Numbered from the stretch's first letter, positions 1 through 9,493 are shown. The stretch is 64,000 nucleotides of DNA from UBA4416 sp964543545 (GCA_964543545.1 CAZIYT010000001.1:682001-746000), one strand, 5' to 3'. Notes: generated by a model not told the origin, from the letters alone. Translations and numbers: made by a program.

Positions 1-1956
1 TTATCCAACGGCTTGCTCACAGAGTCGAAAAAAAATGCCGACGGCACGCGCACCGACCATTGGAAAATGGACCTGCCTCATGCACCTTACCTGGTGATGA
101 TGGCGGTGGGAGAATTTAAGAAAGTAACGGACGAACCCTGGAATGGCCGCGAGATCAGCTACTATGTAGAAAAAGAATATGAGCCGCATGTCAAAGCCAT
201 TTTCGGCAAGACCAAAAAGATGATCGACTTTTATTCGGACAAATTAGGAACGCCTTATCCCTGGGCGAAGTACGCGCAGATCGTGGTGCGCGATTATGTG
301 AGCGGTGCGATGGAAAACACCACGGCCACCTTGCACGGCGATTTTATCTGCTACCAGACGACACGCGAGATGATTGACGGTGCGAAAGGAGAAAGCACCA
401 TTGCCCACGAATTGTTTCACCAGTGGTTTGGAGATTATGCCAGCTGCGAGAGCTGGAGCAACCTCACGCTCAACGAATCCTTTGCGACTTACGGAGAATA
501 TTTATGGGAAGAGTTTGCCAACGGCAGGGACGCGGCAGACGACCACAGCGCCCAATCGCGTTTCGGTTATTTCGCGCAATCGTCGCAGAAACAGGTAGAC
601 CTCGTACGCTTTGATTATGACGAGCGCGAAGACATGTTCGATGCTTTCAGCTACAACAAAGGCGGGCAGATCATTCACATGTTGCGCAAGTATGTGGGCG
701 ACGATGCCTTCTTTGCGGCGCTGAAACTCTACCTTGAAAAAAACAAATTCAAAACAGCGGAAGCCCACGACCTGCGCCTGGCCTTTGAGGAAGTCACCGG
801 CGAGGACCTGAACTGGTTTTTCAACGAATGGTATTTTGCGAAAGGACACCCTGAGCTGGAAATCGTGAAGTCCTACGATGCCACAGCCAAAAAGGTAAAG
901 CTGGAGATCACGCAGAAGCAGGATTTTAAAGAAACGCCCCTGTATAAATTGCCGATCGACATTGACCTCTACGTGGGCGGGAAAAAAGAACGCAAGCGCA
1001 TCTGGATCGACGATGTAAAAAACACCATCCTGCTCGACGCCGCCTCAAACCCCGACCTGGTGAATGTGGATGCGGAAAGGCAATTGCTCTCCAAAACCAC
1101 CTATATCAAAAGCAAAGAGGAGTACATCTTCCAATATAAGCATGCGCCGCTGTGGGGCGACCGCAGCGAGGCCATGACGTATTTCAAAGAGCATATCGCC
1201 GATGCGGATGTGTATGCCCTTGTGAAAAGCATTGCAAAGAACGATGCCTGGCGAAAGTTCAGAAGCGATGCCATTGCCATGCTGAGCGAGGTTGCCAAAG
1301 ACAAGGAGGCCGATCTGAAACCCCTGTTCCTCGATATTGCCAACAGCGATGCCAACACCAAAGTGAGAGCGGCCGCTATCAGGGCCTTAGCCGCCAACTA
1401 CAAAGGAAGCGACCTGGATGCCCTGTATGAAAAAGCGCTTGGAGAACAATCGTACGCTGTGGCTTCGGAAGGCTTTGATGCGATTGCGAAGATCAACCCG
1501 GAGCTGGCGATGAAAAAAGCGAAGGCCCTGGAAAATGAGCCTTCCAAAGAAATCATCTATTCCATCATGGACCTTTACGCCAAAAACGGCACCGACGAAA
1601 ATCATGAGTTCTTTAAAAAAGTAAAGAAACAATTCAGCGGCTTTGAGCTGATGGCTTACGGAAATATGTACGGCAAATTCCTGAAACGCAGCAACAGCCC
1701 GGCGGTTGCGCTGGATGGCGCCAACGAAATTGCAAAGCTCGGCAAATCGGATAACAAGTACGTGAAGTATGCAGCACAAAAAGTAATGAAGGACAACCTG
1801 CTGAACGTATGGCAGGATAAGGAAGACAAGCTGAAAGCGAAAATTGCCAAAGCAGAAGCGGACAAACAGGATGCCACAGCGCTTAACGCAGAATTAAAAA
1901 CAGTATCAGACACCAAAAAACAAATCCAGGAATTGTATACGGCTATCCGAAAGTAA
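1..1956 (+). CDS. M1 family zinc aminopeptidase, 5' end missing
   Basis: The reading frame is open from base 1, so the gene begins before the window; the TTG at 13 is only an internal codon. About 650 residues are present. The zinc site HELFH (bases 406-420) is followed 18 residues later by the third ligand Glu in NESFA (475-477), and the GAMEN exopeptidase motif lies upstream (SGAMEN, about 302-319). This is the gluzincin arrangement of aminopeptidase N, which removes single residues from peptide N-termini. The C-terminal half is alpha-helical and Lys/Ala-rich, as in the HEAT-like domain of the family. There is no type IX sorting domain at the C-terminus. The S9B peptidase gene follows in the same direction after 140 bases. 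Peptidase class is certain; cell location is unknown because the N-terminus is absent. Confidence 0.93.
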   Translation, partial: LSNGLLTESKKNADGTRTDHWKMDLPHAPYLVMMAVGEFKKVTDEPWNGREISYYVEKEYEPHVKAIFGKTKKMIDFYSDKLGTPYPWAKYAQIVVRDYVSGAMENTTATLHGDFICYQTTREMIDGAKGESTIAHELFHQWFGDYASCESWSNLTLNESFATYGEYLWEEFANGRDAADDHSAQSRFGYFAQSSQKQVDLVRFDYDEREDMFDAFSYNKGGQIIHMLRKYVGDDAFFAALKLYLEKNKFKTAEAHDLRLAFEEVTGEDLNWFFNEWYFAKGHPELEIVKSYDATAKKVKLEITQKQDFKETPLYKLPIDIDLYVGGKKERKRIWIDDVKNTILLDAASNPDLVNVDAERQLLSKTTYIKSKEEYIFQYKHAPLWGDRSEAMTYFKEHIADADVYALVKSIAKNDAWRKFRSDAIAMLSEVAKDKEADLKPLFLDIANSDANTKVRAAAIRALAANYKGSDLDALYEKALGEQSYAVASEGFDAIAKINPELAMKKAKALENEPSKEIIYSIMDLYAKNGTDENHEFFKKVKKQFSGFELMAYGNMYGKFLKRSNSPAVALDGANEIAKLGKSDNKYVKYAAQKVMKDNLLNVWQDKEDKLKAKIAKAEADKQDATALNAELKTVSDTKKQIQELYTAIRK

Positions 1957-1990
1957 GGTAACCACATAGAATATAAGAATCGAAATCATT

Positions 1991-2084
1991 AAACCATATA
2001 AGACATTTAAGAACATATAAGAATCGTGACGTCAGGTAAAGCCTGCTGATAAACTTATATGACCTTCTATGCCTTATATGGTTT
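1991..2084. repeat. inverted pair of A+T-rich intergenic repeats
   Basis: A 31-base unit reading CTTATATG-n15-TTATATGG lies at 2054-2084, and an inverted copy lies at 1991-2021. About 25 of 31 positions agree, and together they could form a long imperfect hairpin just before the S9B peptidase start. A third copy lies before pepT (5113-5143). It is probably a dispersed intergenic element. A role as terminator or mRNA stabiliser is possible but not shown. Confidence 0.6.
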
Positions 2085-2096
2085 CAAAATATAATT

Positions 2097-4244
2097 ATGA
2101 AAAAACAAACACTCATCTTATCAATGGCCTTATGCGGTAGCATAGGTATACAGGCCCAGAACAAGCTGCTCACCATCCAGGAAGCCGTATCCAAAGGGCG
2201 TACCACGCTTGCGCCGAAACGCCTGCAAGGAATCTCCTTCGTGGCCGGAAGCGATAAGTTTTCCTACATCGATGATAATACCGTAAAGGTAGGAGACAAT
2301 ACAACGGGTAAAACGATCGACGCCTTGTCGCTCAAAGACCTGAACGCGAACTTAAAATCCTCGCAACGTGATACGCTGACGACGATTGCGGCCGTGACCT
2401 GGAAAAATGCCAACCAGTTTTATTTCTCCAATAAAAAAGGGGAATGGATTTACTCCCTCGACAAAAAGAATGTAACGGAAACCGACCGCAAGGAAGAGGA
2501 AACAGGTCTTGAGTCGTACGAGAAGGAGCCGCTAACCGGCGCCATTACCTATTGTAAGAACTATAACCTTTACGTTTCCAAAGACGGGAAGGAAACACAG
2601 GTCACTACCGACGGCTCTTACGAGATCGTGTATACCGGGAAGAATGTGCACCAGAATGAATTCGGGATCAGCAAAGGCACGTTCTGGAGCCCGAAAGGCA
2701 ATTACCTCGCCTTTTACCGCATGGATCAAAGCGAGGTGACGGATTACCCGATCATCGACTGGACGACGCACCCGGCGAAGAACGTGAACATTAAATACCC
2801 GATGGCCGGAAGCAAGAGTCACCACGTGACCCTGGGCATTCATAATATGCAAACCAACAAAACACATTACATCAAAACGGAAGGACCGAAGGAGCAATAC
2901 CTTACCAACATTGCCTGGAGCCCGGATGAGAAGCATGTGTACATTGCCGTGCTGAGCCGCGACCAAAACCACATGAAGCTGAACGAGTACGATGTGGCAA
3001 GTGGAAATTACACGCGCACCCTCTTTGAAGAGCACGACGACAAATACACCGAGCCCCTGCACCCGATGTTGTTTGTAAAGAACAATCCCGCACAGTTTAT
3101 CTGGCAAAGCCGTAAGGATGGCTATAACCATTTTTACCTGTACAACATCAACGGCACGCTTATCAAACAGCTCACCAAAGGAAACTGGGAAGTAAAAGCG
3201 GAGAACGGCTTCGATGACAAAGGCGAGCGCCTGTTCTTCCATGCCAACGAGCAAAGCCCGGTAAACCAGGACTTCTACAGTGTGAATCTAAAAAGCGGGG
3301 AAATGAAACGCCTCACCTATGGCAATGGGTTTCACACCTGTATCGTAGATGCGAAAGGAAATTACATCATCGATAACTTTACGAGCGCCCATATCCCGAG
3401 AGAATACAATATCATCAACGCCAATACAAAAAAAGCAATCAACATCTTTAAAGCGGAAAATCCGGTAAAGGATTACAAGCTCGGAAGCTGGAATTTGTTT
3501 ACGATTAAGAACGCAGAAGGAACCGACCTGTACTGCCGCCTGTTCAGACCCGTGAATTTTGACTCTACGAAAAAATACCCGGTGTTGGTGTATCTCTACA
3601 ATGGCCCGCATTCACAAATGGTGACCAACACCTGGATGGCCGGCGGAGAGCTTTGGTACCAGTACATGGCAGAGAAAGGCTTTATGGTATTTACCGTGGA
3701 TGGCCGTGGAACGTCGTACCGTGGGAAAGCCTTCGAACAGGCCACACACAGGCAGCTGGGAACCAAAGAAATGGAAGACCAGCTGAAAGGCGTGGACTAT
3801 CTGAAATCCCTGCCCTATGTGGATGCTAATAGGATAGGCGTGCATGGCTGGAGCTTCGGCGGCTTTATGACCACCTCGCTGATGACACGCCACCCGGACG
3901 TTTTCAAGGTGGCGGCTGCCGGTGGGCCGGTGATCGACTGGACCTATTATGAGATCATGTACACCGAGCGTTACATGGATTCTCCGCAGGATAACAAGGA
4001 AGGTTACGATAAAAATAATTTGCTGAACTATGTTGACAAGCTGAAAGGAAAATTGCTGATGATCCACGGTGCGCAGGATCCGGTGGTGGTTTGGCAGCAT
4101 AGCATCCTGTACCAGAAAAAAGCGGTAGACAAAGCCGTGCAGCTCGACTACTACGTGTACCCGGGCCATGAGCACAATGTGCTTGGGAAAGACAGAAGCC
4201 ACTTAATGGAAAAGATCACGGATTATTTTATTGAGAATTTATAA
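2097..4244 (+). CDS. dipeptidyl peptidase IV family serine peptidase (S9B)
   Basis: 715 residues, the usual DPP4 length. A signal peptide (about residues 1-20, ending IQAQ) points to the periplasm or outer membrane. The N-terminal beta-propeller carries WSPKGNYLAFYRMDQSEV near residue 200, typical of S9B. The C-terminal alpha/beta-hydrolase domain has nucleophile Ser586 in GWSFGG, Asp661 in GAQDPV and His693 in GHEHN. The spacings of 75 and 32 residues match what I recall for bacterial DPP4. The enzyme should remove X-Pro or X-Ala dipeptides. The last 23 codons are present a second time 751 bases downstream (4927-4995), with nine silent differences, so the present 3' end may have been recombined. 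Family assignment is secure; exact specificity is inferred. Confidence 0.95.
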   Translation: MKKQTLILSMALCGSIGIQAQNKLLTIQEAVSKGRTTLAPKRLQGISFVAGSDKFSYIDDNTVKVGDNTTGKTIDALSLKDLNANLKSSQRDTLTTIAAVTWKNANQFYFSNKKGEWIYSLDKKNVTETDRKEEETGLESYEKEPLTGAITYCKNYNLYVSKDGKETQVTTDGSYEIVYTGKNVHQNEFGISKGTFWSPKGNYLAFYRMDQSEVTDYPIIDWTTHPAKNVNIKYPMAGSKSHHVTLGIHNMQTNKTHYIKTEGPKEQYLTNIAWSPDEKHVYIAVLSRDQNHMKLNEYDVASGNYTRTLFEEHDDKYTEPLHPMLFVKNNPAQFIWQSRKDGYNHFYLYNINGTLIKQLTKGNWEVKAENGFDDKGERLFFHANEQSPVNQDFYSVNLKSGEMKRLTYGNGFHTCIVDAKGNYIIDNFTSAHIPREYNIINANTKKAINIFKAENPVKDYKLGSWNLFTIKNAEGTDLYCRLFRPVNFDSTKKYPVLVYLYNGPHSQMVTNTWMAGGELWYQYMAEKGFMVFTVDGRGTSYRGKAFEQATHRQLGTKEMEDQLKGVDYLKSLPYVDANRIGVHGWSFGGFMTTSLMTRHPDVFKVAAAGGPVIDWTYYEIMYTERYMDSPQDNKEGYDKNNLLNYVDKLKGKLLMIHGAQDPVVVWQHSILYQKKAVDKAVQLDYYVYPGHEHNVLGKDRSHLMEKITDYFIENL

Positions 4245-4271
4245 TATAAGTAAAGTAACTACAGAGCTCAT

Positions 4272-4880
4272 ATGCTAATTTTTTTTGGAATCAGGTCTTC
4301 AGAAGTACTCAATGATGAAATAGAGGAAAATTGTACAAAATGCGAGGCACAAAAAAGTTTGCGTGCCAGTGTGCATCAGGTATTTTTTCATGTATTTTGG
4401 GCACCCTGTTTTCCTCTAGAAAAAACCGGGGCTATCTACTGCACTAATTGTAAAGTCGTTGTTCCACAAGAAAGATTGATCCCTCATTTTAAAGAACTTT
4501 ATTTAAAAGTTCAAAGAAAAGCAAGAGCCCCCTGGTGGAGTTTTTTAGGGCCCATGATATTTGTAGTTATGATAGCTCTCATAATTGTAGGATTTAAGGT
4601 AAGTGAAGGTTATACCAAAGACTATATTAATGATCCTCATAAAAGAGATTTATACGAGGTTGTAACAGAGGATGGTAATTATACCTTATATTTTGTAAAG
4701 GATGTGTCGGCTGATAGTGTTTATGTTTTAGTAAGCGAATACCAAACTAATTTGTCATCGGGGCTTGTTAATTTAGAGAGTGAAAGATTTAATCCCGAAG
4801 AGCATCCGTTATCAAAAAAAGATTTGAAAAGTATGTATGATAAACGAAAAATCCTTGATGTAAAAAGAAGCAGATGGTAA
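4272..4880 (+). CDS. zinc-ribbon, single-span membrane protein of unknown function
   Basis: 202 residues. Two CxxC pairs (Cys21/24 and Cys57/60, in NCTKC and YCTNC) suggest one zinc ribbon in the cytoplasm. One membrane span follows at about 91-110 (FLGPMIFVVMIALIIVGF), then about 90 residues that would lie outside, rich in beta-forming sequence. I do not recognise a family. The gene is visibly richer in A+T than the peptidase genes on both sides, and it is sandwiched between the S9B 3' end and a second copy of that 3' end. This suggests it was brought in by recombination. It starts 27 bases after the S9B stop and could be co-transcribed with it. Confidence 0.7.
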   Translation: MLIFFGIRSSEVLNDEIEENCTKCEAQKSLRASVHQVFFHVFWAPCFPLEKTGAIYCTNCKVVVPQERLIPHFKELYLKVQRKARAPWWSFLGPMIFVVMIALIIVGFKVSEGYTKDYINDPHKRDLYEVVTEDGNYTLYFVKDVSADSVYVLVSEYQTNLSSGLVNLESERFNPEEHPLSKKDLKSMYDKRKILDVKRSRW

Positions 4881-4926
4881 CCCGGAGCTAAAATAGTTAG
4901 GGAATAAAAAAGAAAATTGATTAAAT

Positions 4927-4995
4927 AATGTGTTGGGCAAAGACCGTTCGCACTTGATGGAAAAGATCACGGATTATTTTATTGAGAATTTATAA
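4927..4995 (+). pseudogene. detached second copy of the S9B peptidase 3' end
   Basis: These 69 bases encode the last 22 residues and stop of the S9B peptidase, with protein sequence identical to bases 4176-4244 and ending ITDYFIENL. Nine bases differ, all silent and all in the first 31 bases; from ATGGAAAAG onward the two copies are identical. The base before the copy departs from the gene, so it has no start and cannot be expressed as a peptidase. It is a recombination scar around the zinc-ribbon gene. Confidence 0.85.
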
Positions 4996-5112
4996 ATAAG
5001 ACTCAAAAGACAAGTTGACTAAAGGGATTAAAGAGACAGCTTGACCCGCACCCTGCGAACTCTGCGCTATAAACGGCGCGTCTCTGCGGTTAAAATAAAT
5101 AACAACAAAAAT

Positions 5113-5143
5113 CTTATATGTCCTTCAATGACTTATATGGTTC
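5113..5143 (+). repeat. copy of the CTTATATG intergenic repeat before pepT
   Basis: CTTATATG-n14-CTTATATGGTT closely matches the unit at 2054-2084, at nearly the same distance before a peptidase start codon. Just upstream (about 5043-5094) is a stretch ending CTCTGCGGTTAAAAT that also occurs near 9680-9705, so this gap is a patchwork of dispersed intergenic repeats. Confidence 0.55.
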
Positions 5144-5158
5144 AAAAACTAAACTCAT

Positions 5159-6406
5159 ATGGACTTTACAACCTATAAACACACAGTCACCGAGCGCTTC
5201 ATCCGCTACGCGAAAATAGATACCCAATCGGACCCGAACTCACCGACCTGCCCGAGCACTATGAAACAAAAGAACCTCGGCAAAGTGCTGGTAGAAGAGT
5301 TACTGGCCATCGGAATCAAAGACGCGGAGCTCGATGAGCATGGCTACGTCTACGCAACCATTCCATCCAACACCACGAAGGATGTGCCGGTGATCTGCTT
5401 TTGCTCGCACATGGATACCTCGCCCGATTGCAGCGGCGAGAATGTGAAGCCGGTGATCCATACAAAGTATGATGGGAAGGACATTGTGCTGCCGAACGAT
5501 CAGACACAGATCATCAAATTTGCGGAACACCCGGATCTTGCAGCGCAAGTAGGCAACGATATCATTACGACCGACGGTACAACACTGTTGGGCGCCGACA
5601 ATAAATCGGGGCTTGCCGAGATCATGGATGCCGCCGCTTACCTGATGCAGCATCCTGAAGTGAAGCACGGCGCTATCCGCATTTTATTTACTCCCGACGA
5701 AGAGATCGGGCGAGGGACGGATAAAGTGGATATGAAAAAGCTCGGCGCGAAATACGGCTACACGATGGACGGAGAAAGCCTGGGACACCTGGAAAATGAG
5801 ACCTTCAGCGCCGATGGCGTCACGATCCTGGTGAAAGGCATTCCCACACATCCGGGTTTTGCAAAAGATAAAATGGAGCATTCCATTAAGATCGCCGCCG
5901 AGATCATCAACCGCATTCCGAAAGATAAAACACCGGAAACCACGGAGAAGAAACAGCCCTTCATACACCCGGTAGCTATCAACGGCGGACTGGAACAGGT
6001 GGAGCTCAAGTTCATCATCCGCGCCTTCGATACACCAACCCTGAAAGCTTTGGAGCAGGAGCTGGAGGAGATCACCAAATCTGTTTTAGCCAACTACAAA
6101 AAATCCAGCTACGAATTTAAGGTAAGCGAGCAGTACCGCAACATGAAGGATGTATTGGACACCTGCTATTTTGTGGTAGAAAACGCTTTAGAGGCGATTA
6201 AACGCACGGGAGTCACTCCTGTGCTGTCAAGTATCCGCGGTGGCACGGATGGCTCGCGTTTGTCCTTTATGGGCCTGCCCTGCCCGAATATCTATGCCGG
6301 GGAACATGCTTTCCACAGTAAACTGGAGTGGGTAAGTGTTCAGGATATGGAGAAAGCCACGCAAACCATTGTTCAGCTGGCGGCAATCTGGGAAGAAAAG
6401 GCCTAA
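5159..6406 (+). CDS. pepT: peptidase T (tripeptide aminopeptidase)
   Basis: 415 residues, the normal length for M20B PepT. It is a cytoplasmic two-zinc enzyme that takes the N-terminal residue from tripeptides. Visible ligands and motifs: CSHMDTSPD (His84, Asp86), GADNKSG (Asp147 bridging the metals), FTPDEEIGRG (Glu181 as catalytic base and Glu182 as ligand), GYTMDG and the late AGEHAFHSK with a metal-binding His. No signal peptide. It starts at the ATG at 5159; an upstream repeat, not a ribosome binding site, precedes it. With the M1 and S9B genes before it, it completes a peptide breakdown set. Confidence 0.96.
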   Translation: MDFTTYKHTVTERFIRYAKIDTQSDPNSPTCPSTMKQKNLGKVLVEELLAIGIKDAELDEHGYVYATIPSNTTKDVPVICFCSHMDTSPDCSGENVKPVIHTKYDGKDIVLPNDQTQIIKFAEHPDLAAQVGNDIITTDGTTLLGADNKSGLAEIMDAAAYLMQHPEVKHGAIRILFTPDEEIGRGTDKVDMKKLGAKYGYTMDGESLGHLENETFSADGVTILVKGIPTHPGFAKDKMEHSIKIAAEIINRIPKDKTPETTEKKQPFIHPVAINGGLEQVELKFIIRAFDTPTLKALEQELEEITKSVLANYKKSSYEFKVSEQYRNMKDVLDTCYFVVENALEAIKRTGVTPVLSSIRGGTDGSRLSFMGLPCPNIYAGEHAFHSKLEWVSVQDMEKATQTIVQLAAIWEEKA

Positions 6407-6595
6407 TTCAACTTAAACCGATTACAGTCAGGTATTTATGGTCGTCATGAAGGCTTTTTAGTGCGTCTGTAAAGACGGATTAATGGGCATATAAATGGCT
6501 AAAAAAAATAGGTTTAGCCGTGTTAAACATTGAATTGTTAAAATTTAATAGGGATTTAACGCCGGGAGAACCTGCTATTTTTTACTTTGCGGTTT

Positions 6596-7147
6596 ATGAA
6601 ACTGCTATCAGAAGAGGAATATAAAGGCCTCAGTCTAAAAGGGAAGGGCAGAAGTTCCGAGCTCTTCAATTCTCTCATTAATCTTAAAAAGGGCGAAGCC
6701 GTCCTGATTGAGCAGAAGGACTGGAACCGGAAAGCCGGCCCCAGTACCCTGGTAAAGTATATTGAGAAAAAACATCACATGAAGTTTGTATGTTCGGCCC
6801 TTACTACCGAAAAAAGCTGGGTCGTGAAGCGCATCGATGATGGGAAGACAATTCCCGTTCAGAAAATGAAGCCGGCCAAAGAAACGGTACAGGCGGCAGG
6901 GGCTCCCGAAAAAAAAGACGACCATTTATTATTGCGTTCGGAGATTACGATCTTTTACCTCGGCCGGATCAGCGCGATGAAAATTGAGCGCATCGAAGAT
7001 ACCGTTAGAGCAGTGCAGGCGCATTTCATAGATGAGGACAGGCCACTCATCAAAACGCTGCTGCTCGAGATCATCGCCCTGCTTGCCAAACAGCAGCACA
7101 TCGTTATCGAGAACGAAAAAACCTATCTGCCGCTAAAGAGGAATTAA
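6596..7147 (+). CDS. conserved hypothetical protein, 183 aa
   Basis: A soluble basic protein without signal peptide. I chose the ATG at 6596 over the TTG nine bases earlier; TTTACTTTGCGG sits just before it and resembles the -7 box of the phylum with one base missing in the spacer. The N-terminal 60 residues (KLLSEEEYKGLSLKGKGRSS) are rich in Lys and Gly. The middle contains an Ala/Pro/Lys linker (near 95-110), and the C-terminal part is helical, with leucine-rich segments. I do not recognise a domain. It stands alone, convergent with the RibD-like gene. Confidence 0.65.
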   Translation: MKLLSEEEYKGLSLKGKGRSSELFNSLINLKKGEAVLIEQKDWNRKAGPSTLVKYIEKKHHMKFVCSALTTEKSWVVKRIDDGKTIPVQKMKPAKETVQAAGAPEKKDDHLLLRSEITIFYLGRISAMKIERIEDTVRAVQAHFIDEDRPLIKTLLLEIIALLAKQQHIVIENEKTYLPLKRN

Positions 7148-7162
7148 AACGACAACCAGTTT

Positions 7163-7283
7163 GTTGACTGAGGCTCTCGAAGTCAACAAGAGACCAATCT
7201 GAATAGTCTTCCCGAATGCGTTATTGCGAAGCAACCTCCTGTTTTGGGAGATTGCCTTGCCTCCTGCGCGGCTCGCCATGACG
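7163..7283. repeat. two dispersed intergenic elements between convergent genes
   Basis: 7163-7187 is a perfect-armed palindrome of the GACTGAGGCTCTCGAAGTC type found at several other places in this window. 7223-7283 is a second element with a hairpin around CTCCTGTTTTGGGAG and the tail CGCCATGACG, resembling the ATTGCGAAGCAATCTCC-type repeats common in bacterial intergenic DNA. They may act as terminators for both convergent genes. Confidence 0.6.
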
Positions 7284-7289
7284 CAGCGA

Positions 7290-7898
7290 TCAGACCTCAA
7301 TACTGCCTGTCTTCACCTTTCCGGCCCGTTTGTAGCTGGCAATAATAACACCGCTTGGCGTAACAATACTTTCCGTTAAGGTAAAAGCCGCCGGAATGGC
7401 TCCCTGTTCAAACAATTTTTTACCCTTCCCTAAAGTCAGGGGGTAAATTTTGAGCCTGAGCTCGTCAACGAGGTCATTCTTAAGAAGCAGCTGGATAAGC
7501 TTACTGCTGCCCCACACCTGGATGTCAGCGCCTTTCGATTGTTTCAGCTTTTTGATATCCGCGGCCGTTTTAATCACTACGGAGTTTTTCCAGCCTGTCA
7601 CTTTCGGGTCCGATTTTTTCAGGTTTTTGGAAAACACGTATTTGGTACCTTCGTTGATCCCCGGCCAGAAGTCTCCGTGCTCAGGCCAGTATCCTGCAAA
7701 GATCTCAAATGTTTTTCTTCCCAAAAGATAATCTGAAGGCTGCAGCTCTTTTTGCATCACCTTGCCAAACACCTCGTCTGAATACGACGCTGTCCAGCCA
7801 CCGTATTTGAAACCGCCCGATGTATCTTCCTTAGGCCCGCCCGGACCCTGCATAACCCCATCTAATGTGATCATGGTTAAAACTGTTATTTTTCTCAT
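7290..7898 (-). CDS. RibD C-terminal / dihydrofolate-reductase-fold protein
   Basis: 202 residues with the pattern of stand-alone RibD_C proteins (YyaP/YwjB-like): N-terminal ITVLTMITLDGVMQGPGG, LLGRKTFEIFAGYWPE near residue 60, VWGSSKLIQLLLKNDLVDELRL near 128-150 and PLTLGKGKKLFEQG near 153. The fold binds NAD(P)H and reduces a pterin- or pyrimidine-like substrate, but in these stand-alone proteins the substrate is unknown. No other riboflavin or folate gene is next to it. The basic tail (KRAGKVKTGSIEV) is beyond the family core. It is a single gene convergent with the 6596 gene. Confidence 0.85.
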   Translation of the reverse strand: MRKITVLTMITLDGVMQGPGGPKEDTSGGFKYGGWTASYSDEVFGKVMQKELQPSDYLLGRKTFEIFAGYWPEHGDFWPGINEGTKYVFSKNLKKSDPKVTGWKNSVVIKTAADIKKLKQSKGADIQVWGSSKLIQLLLKNDLVDELRLKIYPLTLGKGKKLFEQGAIPAAFTLTESIVTPSGVIIASYKRAGKVKTGSIEV

Positions 7899-8042
7899 GC
7901 TGTTAATTTTTTAATTGTTTATAAAGTGATTTGATGACGATACAAATTTCGTGAATGCACAGAGAACGGCCATATTGCAAATACGACAATAAGAGTCGCT
8001 GAATACGACACCAAAAACAGAAGTGCTAAAATAAAGAAAGGA

Positions 8043-8064
8043 TGGCTGAGCGAAGTCGAAGCCA
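8043..8064. repeat. TGGCTGAGCGAAGTCGAAGCCA palindrome
   Basis: A 22-base imperfect palindrome just after the stop of aspA (minus strand). It is the GAGCGAAGTCGAAG variant of the GGCTGAGG...CGAAGCC element seen elsewhere. The position fits a 3' hairpin of the aspA transcript, but no T-run follows. Confidence 0.6.
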
Positions 8065-8074
8065 CAACACGATA

Positions 8075-9493
8075 CTACCCGTTAATAAACACAGGCCTCA
8101 CCATATTTTCGAAAGTGTAGATCTCGTCCCATTTTTCCTGGGTGATGAGCTTCCGTTCCACTACGGCGATCGTATGCACCGATTTGCCGCTTTGTTCGGC
8201 CTCCCTGGCAATAGCGGCAGAAGCTTCATAGCCTAAGATCGGATTCAATGCGGTGACAATACCAATGCTGTTCATCACATTGTGCGTGCATACCGCTTCG
8301 TTGGCCGTGATGCCATCCACGCATTTGACGATGAGCGCATGCACCGCGTTTTTCATATACTCCAGCGATGTAAATAAGCTGAAGCTGATCACTGGCTCCA
8401 TCACATTCAGCTGCAACTGCCCGGCTTCGGCAGCCAGGGTAATGGTAGTATCCGCGCCGATCACGTAAAAAGCCGTTTGGTTCACCGCTTCCGGGATGAC
8501 GGGATTCACCTTGCCCGGCATGATGGAAGAGCCCGGCTGCATTTTTGGTAAGTTGATTTCATTGAGGCCGGCACGTGGCCCCGAGGAGAGCAGGCGCAGA
8601 TCGTTGCAGATCTTGGAAAGCTTGATCACGCTGCGTTTCAGCACTCCCGAAAATTGTACATAATCGCCGGTGTCGGAGCTGGCATCGATCAGGTCGGCAG
8701 CAAGCCTTACCGGGATGCCTGAAATATCCGCGAGGTATTTCGTGACCAATTCCGGGTAGCCCTTCGGAGTGTTGATCTTGGTGCCAATAGCGGTGCCGCC
8801 CATATTGCAATCTGCAAATAATTCACGCGCATCCACCACGCGTTTCACATCTTCGCCGATAGAGCTTGCAAAGCTGTGAAACTCATCGCCCAGCAGCATC
8901 GGTACCGCATCCTGCAGCTGCGTTCTACCCATTTTCATAATGTGGCTGAACTCATGGCCCTTGCGGGTAAAGGCCTGCCGCAGCAAGTCGATCTCCGCCA
9001 GGTACTGATCCGTTTTCTTATATAGCGCCAGCTTCAAGGCCGTAGGATAAGCGTCGTTGGTCGACTGTGAGCAGTTCACATGATTATTGGGATGCAGGAA
9101 TCCGTACTCGCCTTTCTGATGGCCTAAATATTCCAGGCCGATATTGGCGATTACTTCATTCGCATTCATATTGATGGAAGTGCCTGCGCCGCCCTGGATG
9201 AGGTCGGTCACAAACTGGTCCTTGTATTTTCCGGCAATCAGCTCGTCGCAGGCAAATACAATGGCTTCCGTGATCTTAGGATCCAGGATACCGCAATCAC
9301 GGTTGGCAAGCGCTGCGGCTTTCTTTACATAGCCGAAGGCCTGGATGAACAGCGGCTCGCGGGAGATAGGAATACCGGTGATGTTAAAATTTTCGAGCGC
9401 CCTCAGCGTTTGCACGCCGTAATAGAAGTCGTTGGATATTTCACGTTCGCCCAGGAAATCATGTTCGATGCGGCTGTTGGCTTTAGGTTCCAT
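8075..9493 (-). CDS. aspA: aspartate ammonia-lyase (aspartase)
   Basis: 472 residues, the normal size. The fumarase/aspartase signature GSSIMPGKVNPVIPE spans residues 321-335, with the flexible loop carrying the catalytic Ser. GGAGTSINMNANEV (101-114) and the NNHVNCSQSTND segment (136-147) match aspartase rather than fumarase class II. It converts L-aspartate to fumarate and ammonia in the cytoplasm, feeding amino acids into the TCA cycle, which suits the peptide-degrading neighbourhood. It starts at the ATG at 9493. No promoter box is clear. It is a monocistronic gene with repeats on both sides. Confidence 0.93.
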   Translation of the reverse strand: MEPKANSRIEHDFLGEREISNDFYYGVQTLRALENFNITGIPISREPLFIQAFGYVKKAAALANRDCGILDPKITEAIVFACDELIAGKYKDQFVTDLIQGGAGTSINMNANEVIANIGLEYLGHQKGEYGFLHPNNHVNCSQSTNDAYPTALKLALYKKTDQYLAEIDLLRQAFTRKGHEFSHIMKMGRTQLQDAVPMLLGDEFHSFASSIGEDVKRVVDARELFADCNMGGTAIGTKINTPKGYPELVTKYLADISGIPVRLAADLIDASSDTGDYVQFSGVLKRSVIKLSKICNDLRLLSSGPRAGLNEINLPKMQPGSSIMPGKVNPVIPEAVNQTAFYVIGADTTITLAAEAGQLQLNVMEPVISFSLFTSLEYMKNAVHALIVKCVDGITANEAVCTHNVMNSIGIVTALNPILGYEASAAIAREAEQSGKSVHTIAVVERKLITQEKWDEIYTFENMVRPVFING

